Origin: Carposina sasakii
Taxonomy: Eukaryota; Arthropoda; Insecta; Lepidoptera; Carposinidae
Assembly (NCBI GenBank): GCA_014607495.2
Contig: CP053152.1
Coordinates: 3,224,001-3,288,000 of the forward strand
Direction of reading: 5' to 3'
DNA: 64,000 nt
The position numbers and the translations under genes were made by a program. The first letter of the stretch is position 1, and each line of letters starts with the position of its first letter. Positions 32,840-44,219 of the stretch are shown one piece after another. Under the pieces are notes generated by a model that was not told the origin of the DNA, did no database searches, and was given only the letters and a program-made list of their open reading frames with translations.

Positions 32840-33525
32840 CGCACATTGAAATCATTAATTCGTTTAGAAATTCATAATATTAAAAAGAAATTTATTTGTG
32901 GAAGCATCACTATTCCTATCTTATAACGTAGAAAATATTTAAGTACCATACAAAAATAAGGTAAGACAAAAGCAAGTAAATGTTTTACAATATTTTAAAA
33001 GTTGCGAGGTATTTGCTAGGTCTGCTTCTATGCTGCTCAAGTCAGTAGAGGGACAAGAGGGTCTTGGTCTTTTGTAGGCGATGGGCTGACCACCTGTTAC
33101 TACTAACCGAACTTGTACATCTCAACTATACCTTCTGTCCTAAATTGGTCCTGTCGGTGCTCTGCCTACCCCGTAAGGGATAAAGGCGTGATTATATGTA
33201 TGTATGTATGCTAGGTATGTAACTTATCTTTATTACTAAATGTGAGACATATTGAAACCCTATAACTAATATTATCGTGTCATTCAAATCAATTTATACA
33301 AATACGAGTATATCGTTATGTCTACTATGAATCAATAATTTATACAGAAACAGTGAAACAATACTGATTACAGTATAATAAATTTAATACGAGTTACAGT
33401 GTTGTGATAAGCGGGTAGGTGCTCCACATGTGTTGTTTGCGCTTATCTTGTTATCTCAGGTGGTGTTGATAATACCAGGTTACTAATGTTAGTAAACCCA
33501 CCTAGATGTTATATTTAAATTCATT
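32840..33525. other. Intron spacer with a repeat tail
   Basis: No gene recognised. At 33157-33210 GCTCTGCCTACCCCGTAAGG and a (TATG)n tail repeat the sequence seen at 2855. Confidence 0.45.
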
Positions 33526-33527
33526 TG

Positions 33528-33595
33528 GTTGTGGGTTCGATTCCCACTCGGGTGAAGATTTTTTTCCATTTCTTTATTAATCATTTTATATTTAA
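33528..33595 (+). mobile_element. 5'-truncated tRNA-derived SINE
   Basis: It contains only the B-box/T-arm (GGGTTCGATTCCCACTCGGG) and the body GAAGATTTTTTTCC, matching 30293-30360. Confidence 0.6.
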
Positions 33596-34059
33596 ATAGA
33601 GTTTGTTAATGACTGTAACTTTGTCCTTGTACAAAAGTAGGCCAAAGTAGGGCATAACTAGTGTTAATTTTGGGTAGATGAAAAATTTTAATGTAAGTTG
33701 TTTAAATTTGAAATTTAATATGTATTTGAATTAGTTAATTATCTAGGTACATTTGATGTTGAATATAAGATTTTATTTAAAACTTTAGAAGTCAATCCAG
33801 CTGGTGGGATAGTCATTAACATTAATTTAATTAATTTGACTACTGCATAGAATAAACAACAGATACCTATCAATCCTACGAGCGTGCATTTTTATATTCG
33901 CGGAATGGGTAGGTAATTAATAAATGAGGGTACTTTCCTTAGTCGTAACTGGTTAAGTAGCTCATTATTAGTATAAATAGAACATTTTGTTTTAATCGGG
34001 CCATTACTATTTGAATTATCGTCGATCAAACAACTCAGTTGGGAAGAACATTGTAAAAA

Positions 34060-35416
34060 ATGGAGAAAATCGAGCACCGCGCTGTCATAAAGTTCCTTAC
34101 CAAGCAAGGTAAATCGGTTCAAACCATACTAGAAGAGATGTCATCCGTTTACGGGGAGTCTTGCCCCGGTAAAACCATGGTTTATAAGTGGCATACTCTT
34201 TTTAAGCAAGGCAGGGCCTCACTTGAAGATGATCCTCGGCCAGGACGGCCGATCGAGGTGACCACTCCGGAAATAATTCAAAAAGTGGAAAAATTAATAC
34301 TGGAAGATGCTAGACTAAAGAAGAAACAGCTCGCAGAAATGGTTGGAGTATCCGATACAACCATATTTATAATTCTTCACGATCATCTCGGCATGACCAA
34401 AGTCAGTGCAAGGTGGGTGCCGAGAATGCTCACGCCGCCTCAAAAACAACAGCGCGTAGAGTGTTCTCGCGCGTTTTTGGACCTCTGTAATGAAGACCAG
34501 GATGGAGTATTGACTCGAATTGTTACTGGGGATGAAACTTGGGTTCATCATTACGCCGACTTATTTGTGACCTCTGAACCGGTGTTTAGAAATTCAATAT
34601 TGAAGTGTATTGGTAAATAAGTTTTTGTTTAGTTTTCTTCAAACTACCAAATTGTATTTGGTTATTATATACTTAATATATCTAGTTATAATATATCTAT
34701 AAAATGTTTAGTATAAACCTAGTCTAAGTATTATTACAAATGTTGTGTTTATCTATAAGTAGCTGTGCTATTACACAAGTGTGGTAAAATTAAGCTAAAA
34801 CCATGTAATATAGTAACAGTTGTTGATAAACCTAATAAATAAATAAATAAATAAATAAACCTGAGTCCAAACAAGATTCTATGCAGTGGCACAAAAAAGG
34901 TACACCACCACCAAAGAAATTTAAGGTGTCACAGTCGGCGGGAAAAATCATGGCGACAATCTTTTGGGACTCAGAAGGAATCTTGTTGATAGATTATAAA
35001 GATAAAGGTGTCTCCATAACCGGAGGATACTACGCTTCAATCTTAGAGCGATTAAAGGAAGCAATCAAGGCAAAAAGAATGGGAAAATTAACCAAAGGTG
35101 TCCTCCTTCTACACGACAACGCGCCTGTGCACAAGAGCCGTGTTGCGTTGGCTTCCCTGCATAAGGTGGGCTTCGATATTTTGGTTCATCCACCCTACAG
35201 TCCTGACCTGGCTCCCAGTGATTATTATCTCCTTCCAAAAATGAAAAAAAACTTCGGGGGAAGAAGTTCTCAAGCGATGAAGAAGTGAAGAAAGCAGTTT
35301 CAGCTTATTTTTCAGACAAAGAAAAAACATTTTTTTTCGAGGGTATACATAAGCTAATTGAAAGATCTGAAAAATGTATTAGGGTTGCAGGAGAATATAT
35401 TGAAAAGGAAAAATAA
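34060..35416 (+). pseudogene. Mariner transposase (DD34D), split by LINE tail and frameshifted
   Basis: The first part (34060-34555) has the N-terminal HTH with YKWHTLFKQGR, DDPRPGRP and the first catalytic Asp in VTGDETWVHH. Coding resumes after the insertion at about 34861 with SMQWHKKGTPPPKKFK, LLLHDNAPVHKS (second Asp) and HPPYSPDLAPSDYYL (third Asp, 34 residues on). A one-base indel near 35240-35260 shifts the frame, and the C-terminal helix ends at TAA 35414-35416. Both lesions inactivate the copy. Confidence 0.88.
34556..34860 (+). mobile_element. Truncated LINE 3' end inserted in the mariner transposase
   Basis: About 300 bases interrupt the codon series between HHYA and PESKQ. The block is AT-rich and ends in (AATA)n at 34838-34858, as left by a poly(A)-like or tetranucleotide LINE tail. 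No reverse-transcriptase sequence remains and no clear target duplication was seen. Confidence 0.7.
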
Positions 35417-35489
35417 ACTTGTATTTTTATTTCCACGTCTTACCCCCGATTCCGCGAACTTAAAAACGCCCCCTCGTAGGTAGAGGATA

Positions 35490-37249
35490 TAGTCTATACC
35501 TATTGGCAACCCTACGTGTGACTGATGTTAACGGAAATGACCTAGGTATCAGGCAACAGGTTTCTAGTCCACACCTCCATAACTGGCATCTGTGAAACAC
35601 TGCCTGTGAACTCCTGAAAATTTATTTTCAGCAACATTTCAGTAGATGTCAATAGTGTCGGTCATGTTTACTGGGACGGAACTACGCGGCACTCACAGCA
35701 CAGGAGCAGTGAAGAGTTGGCAAAACAACTTTTTTTATGTAGCCATAGTGGTGTCCCACTGCTGGGCAAAGGCCTACCCCTTTTGAGTCCACGCCTCTCG
35801 ATTCTTTGCCAACTCCAGCCAACCTAGCAGAAACTTATCGAGGTCTGGATTTATTTATTCATAGAAAATTATGTCGCTGGTTGCGCGGGTCTTGTACATG
35901 TCTTGTACATCTTTACTAGTTTAACTTTTCATTATGGGTGCGCCCACCTATAGTATACGCGAGCGGGTGTAGGGCCCGGTGGTTTACGCACCCATAGTGA
36001 ATGTTTGAACTTCCGAATTGTAACGCCTAATACAATTTAATTTAAAACTTAACTTTAATAATAGGTACTATCTAACCTAAGTTTAAAATGGTGCAAACCA
36101 CAAACGGACAAAGTTGCAGGTTACAGCTCTGGTATAATCGACTACCAAACGTTTCCTATTTTTACCTACCTAACAATGATTACTAATGATGATGATGACT
36201 AGGATTTTTTAATTATTGCGTCATTAAGAAACGGAGCTGCGTACTTGCCTAGCGGTTTAGTTGTTGCGGTACTTTTGAAGGCCGTGCCTTGTTATGATCT
36301 ACTCAAACCATACTCAAACATTATTTTTATCTAACTATGGCAAACAATAGAATCGAAATATTTTTTTTAGTAGGTAAGTACCTAGGTGGTGTTAACGTCC
36401 ATTCATCTTGGTAAAGTCCGGCGACGACTTAAGGATTTTAATTAAAATTTTCTGTGTGTATTTAGGTGGGTTTACGGTACATAGGTTTAAACATTAACTT
36501 GGACATGATATTTAGTTTTTTAAATAAAACCGGTCCCCATGTTACGTGCTAGCGGCCTCCCACCACTTCGTCTGCGTAAGTAAACTTTAGAATTCCCCTG
36601 TATTTTACATTTTTCTGTGAAAATTTTGGGAAATCCTATCTTAGGACCTATAACTATGTCACAAAAGAAAGCCATGGTCCAAATATCACGTTTCTAGCTT
36701 CATTAGTTTGCCTCGGCGTTGACGAGTCAGTCAGGACAAGTTATTTTTCTATGATATATTTATAAAAAACAATGCGATAGCAAAAATTGTACAAGATTTG
36801 CTGATCGCTTGAAACGCTGTCCCTTCTTCCCCTATGCAGGCAAGAAGTGGACCGGTTCAGTAAAAAGAAAAAACTAACTTATAGTAAGGAAAAAATAAAA
36901 GAAAATTTAGAGCAATGAGATAATATAATTAAATTAAAACGCGATAACAGGTCGTGGGTCGACTGATCCTGGTTTCTTTGAGAAATATAAAATTTAGTCC
37001 CGATAAAAACAAACGTATCTTAACGCGACGGAAGGTGGCGGTCAGCAAAAAAAAAAAATCCCACAGGAAGCAGGCAGGACTCGGCGTCCTGATCGGGCTG
37101 GGGTAACTTCCCGCAACTGGCGTAAATTTAGGTAAAACCTAATCGCCACCGAATCTGTTCGAGTGGCGATGATTATTTCGAAAATATAACTCAATTTGTC
37201 TTCACAGTGAAGTAATAAGTTAATGTAATAAATAATAATATTAACATAC
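35490..37249. other. Intron spacer with repeat fragments
   Basis: No gene recognised. Fragments seen: CACTGCTGGGCAAAGGCCTA (35758), shared in style with RTE-type 3' ends; a reversed GGGCCC-family copy (35940-36045); and a piece of the GCGATAGCAAAAATTGTACA fold-back family (36773). Confidence 0.45.
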
Positions 37250-37312
37250 TAGCTGTTGCCCGCGACTTCGTCCGCGTCAACAAAACTTAACAGGGAATTG
37301 AATTCTTTTAAA

Positions 37313-37837
37313 ATGTTGAATAACTTTTCCTAAGACGGTATTTTCATATCTCTCAAAATTTAGCTGGGCTGTTAAGGGTTCTGCATCAGGTTATCTAGAC
37401 CTTCAATTTATTACGTTATTAGAAAGTGCTTATCATGCTGAGCAACTTTTCCTAAGACGGTATTTTCATAGCTCTCAAAGTTCAGCTGGGCTGCTAAGGG
37501 TTCTGCATCAGGCAGTCTAGACCTTCAATTTTTTTTCTTTCATATCATTTCTACGTCATTTTATTCTTTCATACATATTTTTCGGATAACTTGAACCGTT
37601 TACGCAGCGCACGCAACGGAAGTCTCCAAAGTTGAATAATTTTCCCCGTTTTTTCCACATTTTCCTCTTATTCTTCGTCCCTATTGGTCGCACTGTGATG
37701 ATATATAGCCTAAAGCCTTCCTCGATAAATAGACTATCCAACACAAAAAGAATTTTTTAATTCGACCCAGTAGTTCCGGAGATTAGCGCGTTCAATCAAA
37801 CAAACAAACAAACAAACTCTTCAGCTTTATAATATTA
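37313..37837. repeat. Duplicated block, copy A
   Basis: 525 bases running from ATGTTGAATAACTTTTCCTA to CTTTATAATATTA match 38198-38730 almost base for base. Inside, a 120-base unit (CTTTTCCTAAGACGGTATTT to TAGACCTTCAATTT) is itself repeated twice in tandem. The block begins in a GCCCGCGACTTCGTCCGCG repeat. Confidence 0.8.
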
Positions 37838-37840
37838 TAT

Positions 37841-38045
37841 AGTGGACGCCCGCGACTTCGTCCGCGTGGACTGCAGAAAAAAACAAACTTTTATCTTTAT
37901 AAAAAGTATAAAATAGGTATAGCCTACATAAAAAGTAGCCTGTCAATTTTTATTAAAATCGCTCCAGCTGTTTTTACGTGCAAGTAACAAACATCTATCC
38001 ATTCATCCATACTCACAAACTTTCGCGTTTATAATATTAGTAGGA
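37841..38045 (+). repeat. Dispersed repeat (GACGCCCGCGACTT family) between the duplicated blocks
   Basis: It begins AGTGGACGCCCGCGACTTCG and ends TTCGCGTTTATAATATTAGT, as in the copy at 7275-7495. It separates the two copies of the 0.53-kb duplication. Confidence 0.65.
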
Positions 38046-38197
38046 TTCAGTAGGTCTAAGAATCGGCTACTATCTGTTTTTCATAACCCTTCCACGAAAT
38101 AAGCGATATCCACGCGAGCGGAGCCGCGGGCAACAGCTATTAAATATTGATATACAGGTTATAATGAGTCAATAGTATAAATTAGAAAGTGCTTATC

Positions 38198-38730
38198 ATG
38201 TTGAATAACTTTTCCTAAGACGGTATTTTCATATCTCTCAAAATTTAGCTGGGCTGTTAAGGGTTCTGCATCAGGTTATCTAGACCTTCAATTTTATTAC
38301 GTTATTAGAAAGTGCTTATCATGCTGAGCAACTTTTCCTAAGACGGTATTTTCATATCTCTCAAAGTTTAGCTGGGCTGCTAAGGGTTCTGCATCAGGCA
38401 GTCTAGACCTTCAATTTTTTTCTTTCATATCATTTCTACGTCATTTTATTCTTTCATACATATTTTTTGGATAACTTGAACCGTTTACGCAGCGCACGCA
38501 ACGGAAGTCTCCAAAGTTGAATAATTTTCCCCGTTTTTTCCACATTTTCCTCTTATTCTTCGTCCCTATTGGTCGCACTGTGATGATATATAGCCTAAAG
38601 CCTTCCTCGATAAATGGACTATCCAACACAAAAAGAATTTTTTAATTCGACCCAGTAGTTCCGGAGATTAGCGCGTTCAATCAAACAAACAAACAAACAA
38701 ACAAACAAACTCTTCAGCTTTATAATATTA
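38198..38730. repeat. Duplicated block, copy B
   Basis: It differs from copy A by only a few substitutions and by two extra AAAC units in the microsatellite near 38690. The offset between copies is 885 bases. Confidence 0.8.
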
Positions 38731-38739
38731 AGTATAGAT

Positions 38740-39695
38740 ATAAAGTATAAGACAAAAAACACACAGGGGAGGTGTGAAGCTAGGCGACAAGTTAGATCCT
38801 ATACCCTTGAACGAAAATCTCAGAATGCTTCGGTCTCGTGCGCGCTGCCAGATCGCCCGTTTAAAATGAACCTGCAGGGTGAAGGGGCTATGTAAGGTAA
38901 TTGGACAAAACTTATTCGACCCGCGTATGCGCAATCTGCTCAATTTTATGACCATTAAAGGTAATTTTGTCGCTAAAACACAGAATCCGGCAAGAATTGG
39001 CTACGCCCAAAACCTTTTCGAATTTATAACGGTGGAACCATGTCGCGGGAAAACACAAAAATTGACCAACGCGACACGCTTAGTCTTGAATCACGCAACT
39101 TGAATCACGTGGTTAGCAGTAATCTCAATGTTATTTGACATTGCCAAAGCGCAAAATGTACACTTTTGTCTGTCGCATTGCTACTGCTTTGCTTTTGCAA
39201 GAAAATCGTCAATTTGTATGGATATTTATGTAGAGTTTAGAGATAATGTCGAGGAACATGAGAATCGGGACCCTGCAATTATTCATTCATGCAAAAACCT
39301 TTCTCTAACATATCGTACATCTCCAATGCATAAATCAAATATGACGGCATAAAAATGGAGTGTGGCGAAAATGGTTTCCTTCCCGAGGATATTCCGTTGC
39401 TCATCTGATCGGATACAAACGAGGGTCGGATACGGTTACGGATATTCATGAGGTATCCGGTATACAGCTCGCATCATCCGTTATGGATATGCAAGCTGAT
39501 CACGTTCTGGATAGCCCTTAATCAGGAATTGTCTGAAAACAATATTTTTGGAAATACCTAGATCTTTTGGTCAAGTTAATAAATAATTTAAAGGTAATAA
39601 GCCGATATTACACTATCGTAGATGTTATGAGCAATTCATTTTAAGGTAACGTACGAAGAGTACTTGTTATCTCCTATTTATCTTTTTAAGTGCCT
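38740..39695. other. Intron spacer
   Basis: No gene recognised. Around 39228-39268 the phrase AGAGATAATGTCGAGGAACA resembles a segment at 47500, so part of it is probably an old dispersed repeat. Confidence 0.45.
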
Positions 39696-39696
39696 G

Positions 39697-39925
39697 TTAT
39701 CACGTAAAACCGTTGGTCCTGCGCCTGATCTCTCTCCGGTCGTGTCGGCTTCCGTCCCATCGGACTATGAGAGTGAGGGAAAAGAAAGTGCATCTGTGTT
39801 TGCGCACACACTTGTGCACTTCACCAATATCTCTTGCGTACCTGGTCAATCTCCGTAGAGATTGGTCGCCTTGGCCGAAATATGGTCGGAGATCATCATC
39901 ATCATCATCATCATCATCATTGGAA
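39697..39925 (+). mobile_element. SINE fragment with (ATC)n tail
   Basis: The body CACGTAAAACCGTTGGTCCT through ACTATGAGAGTGAGGGAA and GGCCGAAATATGGTCGGAG is present reversed at 58440-58690. It ends in about ten ATC units. The head with the tRNA-like part is missing here; it is seen at 8399 and, reversed, at 52771. Confidence 0.6.
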
Positions 39926-39994
39926 ACAAAGTATTATGTAGTATTAGAACTGTAGAATGATAAAGAATATCTCACAGCCACGTTTACCATTTAA

Positions 39995-40095
39995 TCGCCC
40001 GAGAAAATGCCCGAGTTCCTTAGTCGGCTTAATCTTACGACATGCACGGAAGGAGATGCGGCTGAGGTATCCCAGTGAAGCCCTCATCAGCCCAG
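39995..40095 (+). repeat. Dispersed repeat fragment (CACGGAAGGAGATG family)
   Basis: TTACGACATGCACGGAAGGA with flanking AGTTCCTTAGTCG matches 44930-45060 and partly 16095-16180. It is a piece of a common lepidopteran interspersed repeat; no coding content. Confidence 0.5.
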
Positions 40096-40914
40096 AAAAG
40101 GAACAGTAGGTACTCTCGTAATGCTTACAACTATTTCCAATGTTAATGAATGTCTCATACTCCGTTAGCAAAAAACAAAGTTGCCAAAATTTCTACAGTC
40201 GAACCTACGTACGTGTTTCCAACAAATCCTTCACATACACAGTAGAGAAAATTACTGGTTGTGCAGAATAAGGGGGTAAAGTTCACTGAAAGAAATGAAC
40301 AATTAGTTAGTTTGGGAGTTTCTGGAAATAGCTTGACTGACTTGTTAGGCTGGCGAGTAAGCAGCCTGATTGCTTTTATTCTTAGTCAGCAAAAGTCTTG
40401 CGTAAAATAAATCTTGGAATGTGTTTGATTATATTGTTGTCCTATTAACACCGATACCCTTTATTGAAATTCCGGCCTATTCTATTCTATACATAAAATG
40501 GTCTGTCCTGAATGATCCGCAAAATCACGCACTGTGAGCCATCATTATGCACTATGGGAAGCTAGCCAACATTAGAGAATAGAGATCTGAAGCTTTAAGG
40601 GAGAACGTTATTTGTATGGCGTAGGCATCCGATAAGAAGGGATTGCCCGCAATTATTATAGGATCAGGAGAGAACGGGAATTCTTAAGTTTTTGCGAAAG
40701 ATGTCGCAGGCATCCACTAGTCAACAATATTTTTCTCTAATATATTTTCCTCCGTTGCTATTTTTATTATGATTGTCTATAATATAATCCGCTAGGATAT
40801 GGTTGATCGTTTCATCATTAAACATTGTGCTGAGGGATTCAGCTTTGTTTACCGAGATTTGGCTAGTGTATAGCTATCAGGATGAAAAATAACGTTGCCA
40901 ATAATGTAATTTGA

Positions 40915-41055
40915 AAAAGAGATGGTAAAATTCGTCATCCGAGTTAATTGACCCGATAGCTCAGTTGGTTAGAGCGAAAGCACGGTTTGCGAGTGGTCGT
41001 GAGTTCAAATCTCACTCGGGTGAAGAATTTTTTCATTTTCTTATTAATATTTTAT
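40915..41055 (+). mobile_element. tRNA-derived SINE (most complete copy)
   Basis: The head 40950-41022 has GACCCGA/TCGGGTG acceptor halves (six of seven pairs), D-arm GCTC/GAGC, A-box TAGCTCAGTTGG and T-arm GTGAG-TTCAAAT-CTCAC. The 17-base anticodon region forms only two pairs and lacks U33, so the tRNA is non-functional. The flanks GAGATGGTAAAATTCGTCAT and AAGAATTTTTTCATTTTC are shared with the copy at 30220. Confidence 0.7.
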
Positions 41056-41059
41056 AATT

Positions 41060-42126
41060 ACTATGATTCCAAGAATCTTGAAAATATTCCCTTGTAGTAT
41101 AGATCTCGAATATTGCATTTCGCGTGTGCAAGTAAAGTTGGCTCGGGTCCAGGTAAGATGCTTAATTCTGTCGAGGACACACTTATGATTAAAAGAAATC
41201 GGGTAAGCCTTAAAGTTTTAGCAAAAATCCAATTTTCTTTTGGAATTCTGCCACGACGAGCAATATATATTTAACGGCACACTCACCGTTTTCACAATGA
41301 AATAAAATAACATTAGGTAATAATGCGCTGAAATAATGCCCCAAACATATGCCATATTCATAAAACTTGTGTTATTACAACCCTTCTTGATTTTTGTGTA
41401 CATTTATATTATGTAACAACCAAGGTACCTTCGTTTAGGTTTTATAGGCGAAAATCTATCTTTCATATTCTTCGTCGCTAACCATTTTGTCCCAGATGTT
41501 AAATGTTATATACATTCCTACATGTTATTGTGTTCCCGTACGCTCCCTTTGTACTGGGATAGGTGTACCCTCGTTGCATCTCTTCTGGTGAAAAGTCTTC
41601 GTCGAATACAGAGCAGCATTTACCTAAATATTCCGTTCATTCACCTACTACGCCATCTCGTAAATATGGTACTCTATTTTTGTTAATTGTTCAAATTGTT
41701 TTGCCAAAAGACCATCAATTGTTATACAGAAATAGGCGTAACTAAACGTAAGTCCCGACTAACTACATATTTAGATGCCGTAAGTAGTTGTCTAGCCAGC
41801 CAGAGAGTCATTTATCAAGTTCTTTTGCCCCTGTTTCGACCGGAAAGTCACCCTTTTGCCCGCCATAGGAAATACACCCCTGTTTACTTACCACATAGGT
41901 TTTTGGTGGACTTAGATTTGGAAAATTGCCCATATTACTTTGCAAAGTTTAATTTATACTATTTACCACATATAACGAGTTATATGTTGAAAACAACAAA
42001 CAATACATTTTCTCATTTAATAATAGACTATTTCTGTTAAAGACAAGGTTGAAAAACTTATGTTTCAATTTAAACGCAGATAAACTTGCGTAAGAAAACT
42101 TTTTTTTACTAAGTTAATTGTACATA
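41060..42126. other. Intron spacer
   Basis: No supported gene. Overlapping short ORFs at 41563-42040 have no recognisable family. Confidence 0.5.
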
Positions 42127-42128
42127 TA

Positions 42129-42751
42129 CAGGGTGTCCCAAAACTCAACGTCAAGCCGAAACGGGGTGACAGGATTGATCATAACCATCACGAGAAAAAT
42201 CTGAAAAAAAATCTATCCCATGCAGTTTGAAAATTATGGGCATTTTAAGAAAAACCTAGAAATTTGATCAAACTGTACCATTTTTCGGTTATTGTGGTTA
42301 TTATTTTTTATTTTTGTTCATTTGAACTTTAGAAACGTAATCCTAAATAACATTTCTAGAATCCCAATAAAAAATAATGACACAATTGCCTTAAGTTCCC
42401 GAGAATTGAGACTATTTGTTAAACTACGAATTTAAAATTTTCAAGATTCGTCGACTTTGACAGGCCCTCCTATAAAAAAAATGTACTAGAGTGCCTTGGC
42501 AAGTAGCATTAAAAGTTGGCGCATTTAATCAGAATTCTAAAATGGTACAATACTTGTTAGTTCCATACAATAGAAAAGAGTAAAAAAATTAAAACCTCAA
42601 GTAACCCGATTTTTGCTATCAGATTTTACTCAGTTAAAATGTTTTTAATTCGCACAAGCTCTAGGTAGGTTCTTAATTTTAAGGCAAAATGATGAGAGAG
42701 ATGGATAATGGGTATGTTTGCCATGAGTGAGCGAGACAGATAGTGACGCCA
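42129..42751 (+). repeat. Left 623-bp terminal inverted repeat of the DD41D element
   Basis: It runs from CAGGGTGTCCC to TAGTGACGCCA and pairs with 44220-44842 over its whole length, with only scattered single-base differences visible. Any promoter for the transposase may lie within or just inside it. Confidence 0.9.
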
Positions 42752-42782
42752 CGCATTGAGACGGAGATGCGTCGTTTAAACG

Positions 42783-42834
42783 AGTGCGAATGAAACAGAT
42801 AGATGCTATGGCATCTATCTGTTTCATTCGCACT
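42783..42834. repeat. Perfect 24-bp hairpin upstream of the DD41D transposase
   Basis: The arm AGTGCGAATGAAACAGATAG plus ATGC is followed by the loop TATG and then its exact reverse complement. It sits 32 bases inside the left TIR and about 225 bases before the transposase ATG. Confidence 0.9.
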
Positions 42835-43059
42835 AGTTTCAGCCAAGCAAATGGCTACGCTACCAGTCCGACACCAACCAGTTAGTACGTTTCGCTCATT
42901 CGTCTACTGCGCACGTTCGTATTCGCTTGTGTTGATTTAGTACTGACAACTTTGGCTTCTCTTTTTGGACTTGAATCTTTGTGAATTGGACTTCTTGATA
43001 ACATACCGGCAACTTTGGCTTCTCTCTGGACTTTTGTGTTGGCATCCTTTTTATCTACC

Positions 43060-44127
43060 ATGCCTACGCGCTACACTTCACAAGAATATGCGAACATGCA
43101 CCTCATTTATGGGGAATGCAGATGCAACGCAAGTGCTGCCGCTAGACTTTATCGTGAAAGATATCCAAATTTAGAGCGCTACCCGGATCACCGCGTGTTT
43201 GTTAATGTGCACCGTTCACTCACAGAGGGCGGCCATTTCCCGAATCAAATACAGGCTGGAGGTAGACCTGTGTTTCCTTTCCAGGAAGAAGTATTGCAAG
43301 AGGTCGCACGTGACCGAAGTATTTCCGTACGTGGAATTGAAGAAAGAACGGGAATACCGAAAAGCACTGCTCATCGTATTTTACAAAGAGCCGAAATGCA
43401 TCCGTTTCACGTACAACGAGTTCAAAGTCTTCTACCTCGAGATTATCAGGAAAGGATTTCTTTTTGTAGAACAATGCTACAGAGGCATAATGAGAATCCC
43501 CAATTCATCCAAAAAATTCTCTGGTCAGATGAATCGACATTTAAAAAAGATGGTTACATGAACTTGCACAATTATCACGAGTGGCATGTGGAGAATCCAC
43601 ATTTAATGCGAGAAGATAGATCCCAGTATCGTTTTAAAGTAAACCTGTGGACCGGAATTTTAAACGGTAAAATTATTGGGCCTATTGAACTGCCTGAGAA
43701 CTTGAATGGAACTAATTACCTACATTTTTTAAGAGAAGATTTACCAACCCTGTTAGAGGACGTACCACTAGCAGATCTTCGCGACATGTGGTTTCAACAA
43801 GATGGCTGCCCAGCGCATTTCGCAGTGCAAGTAAGAGATTTCCTTGACCAGGAATATCCGGGAAGGTGGATTGGACGTTCGGGCACTATCTCGTGGCCCG
43901 CCCGTTCACCAGATTTAAATCCCCTGGATTTTTTCTATTGGGGAGTTCTCAAAGAAAAAGTTTACTCAAAGCCCATTGAGAACGTAGCCGACCTGCGTGA
44001 ACGCATTTCTCAAGCAGCTGAGGCGATCAACTCTCGAAGATATGCCCGACTAATAAGTAGATCTTTTTTAAGAAGATGTAGGGCTTGTATTGAGGCTGAT
44101 GGTAAACAATTTGAACATTTATTGTAA
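43060..44127 (+). CDS. DD41D transposase, uninterrupted
   Basis: The enzyme would cut and paste the surrounding element at TA sites. Starting at MPTRYTSQEYANM (43060, context CTACC-ATG) the ORF runs 355 codons to TAA; an upstream in-frame Met at 43015 is less likely. The N-terminus (YANMHLIYGECRCNASAAAR) matches the DUF4817-type helix-turn-helix of insect transposases. A second HTH follows (RGIEERTGIPKSTAHRIL). Catalytic residues are the Asp of ILWSDEST, the Asp of WFQQDGCPAH, and the Asp of SPDLNPLDFFYW, 41 residues after the second. All three are present and no frameshift or stop is visible. The C-terminus ends EADGKQFEHLL. Activity is inferred from integrity, not shown. Confidence 0.9.
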   Translation: MPTRYTSQEYANMHLIYGECRCNASAAARLYRERYPNLERYPDHRVFVNVHRSLTEGGHFPNQIQAGGRPVFPFQEEVLQEVARDRSISVRGIEERTGIPKSTAHRILQRAEMHPFHVQRVQSLLPRDYQERISFCRTMLQRHNENPQFIQKILWSDESTFKKDGYMNLHNYHEWHVENPHLMREDRSQYRFKVNLWTGILNGKIIGPIELPENLNGTNYLHFLREDLPTLLEDVPLADLRDMWFQQDGCPAHFAVQVRDFLDQEYPGRWIGRSGTISWPARSPDLNPLDFFYWGVLKEKVYSKPIENVADLRERISQAAEAINSRRYARLISRSFLRRCRACIEADGKQFEHLL

Positions 44128-44219
44128 TAAAAAACGTTATTTCTCTATCATCTGACTTTTATTCCAACAAACCTAATTATTTTACTAATTTTACTAACTT
44201 TTTTTCACTTTGGTAAAAG

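Larger units (their letters stand above)
33875..35480 (+). mobile_element. DD34D mariner element, interrupted
   Basis: The ends CCTACGAGCGTGCATTTTTA and, inverted, CCTACGAGGGGGCGTTTTTA match over about 30 bases with several differences. The right end is followed by TA; the left flank has lost it. Net of a 300-bp insertion, the element is about 1.3 kb, the usual mariner length. Confidence 0.8.

Noticed and set aside
37556..37744. Conserved 62-codon ORF repeated at 38441-38629
   Set aside because: The identity is due to the duplicated non-coding block; both copies share the whole 0.53 kb including microsatellite, not just the frame.
40950..41022. Functional tRNA gene
   Set aside because: The anticodon stem cannot form and position 33 is not T. 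The same sequence with the same flanks occurs at two other sites, as expected for a SINE.
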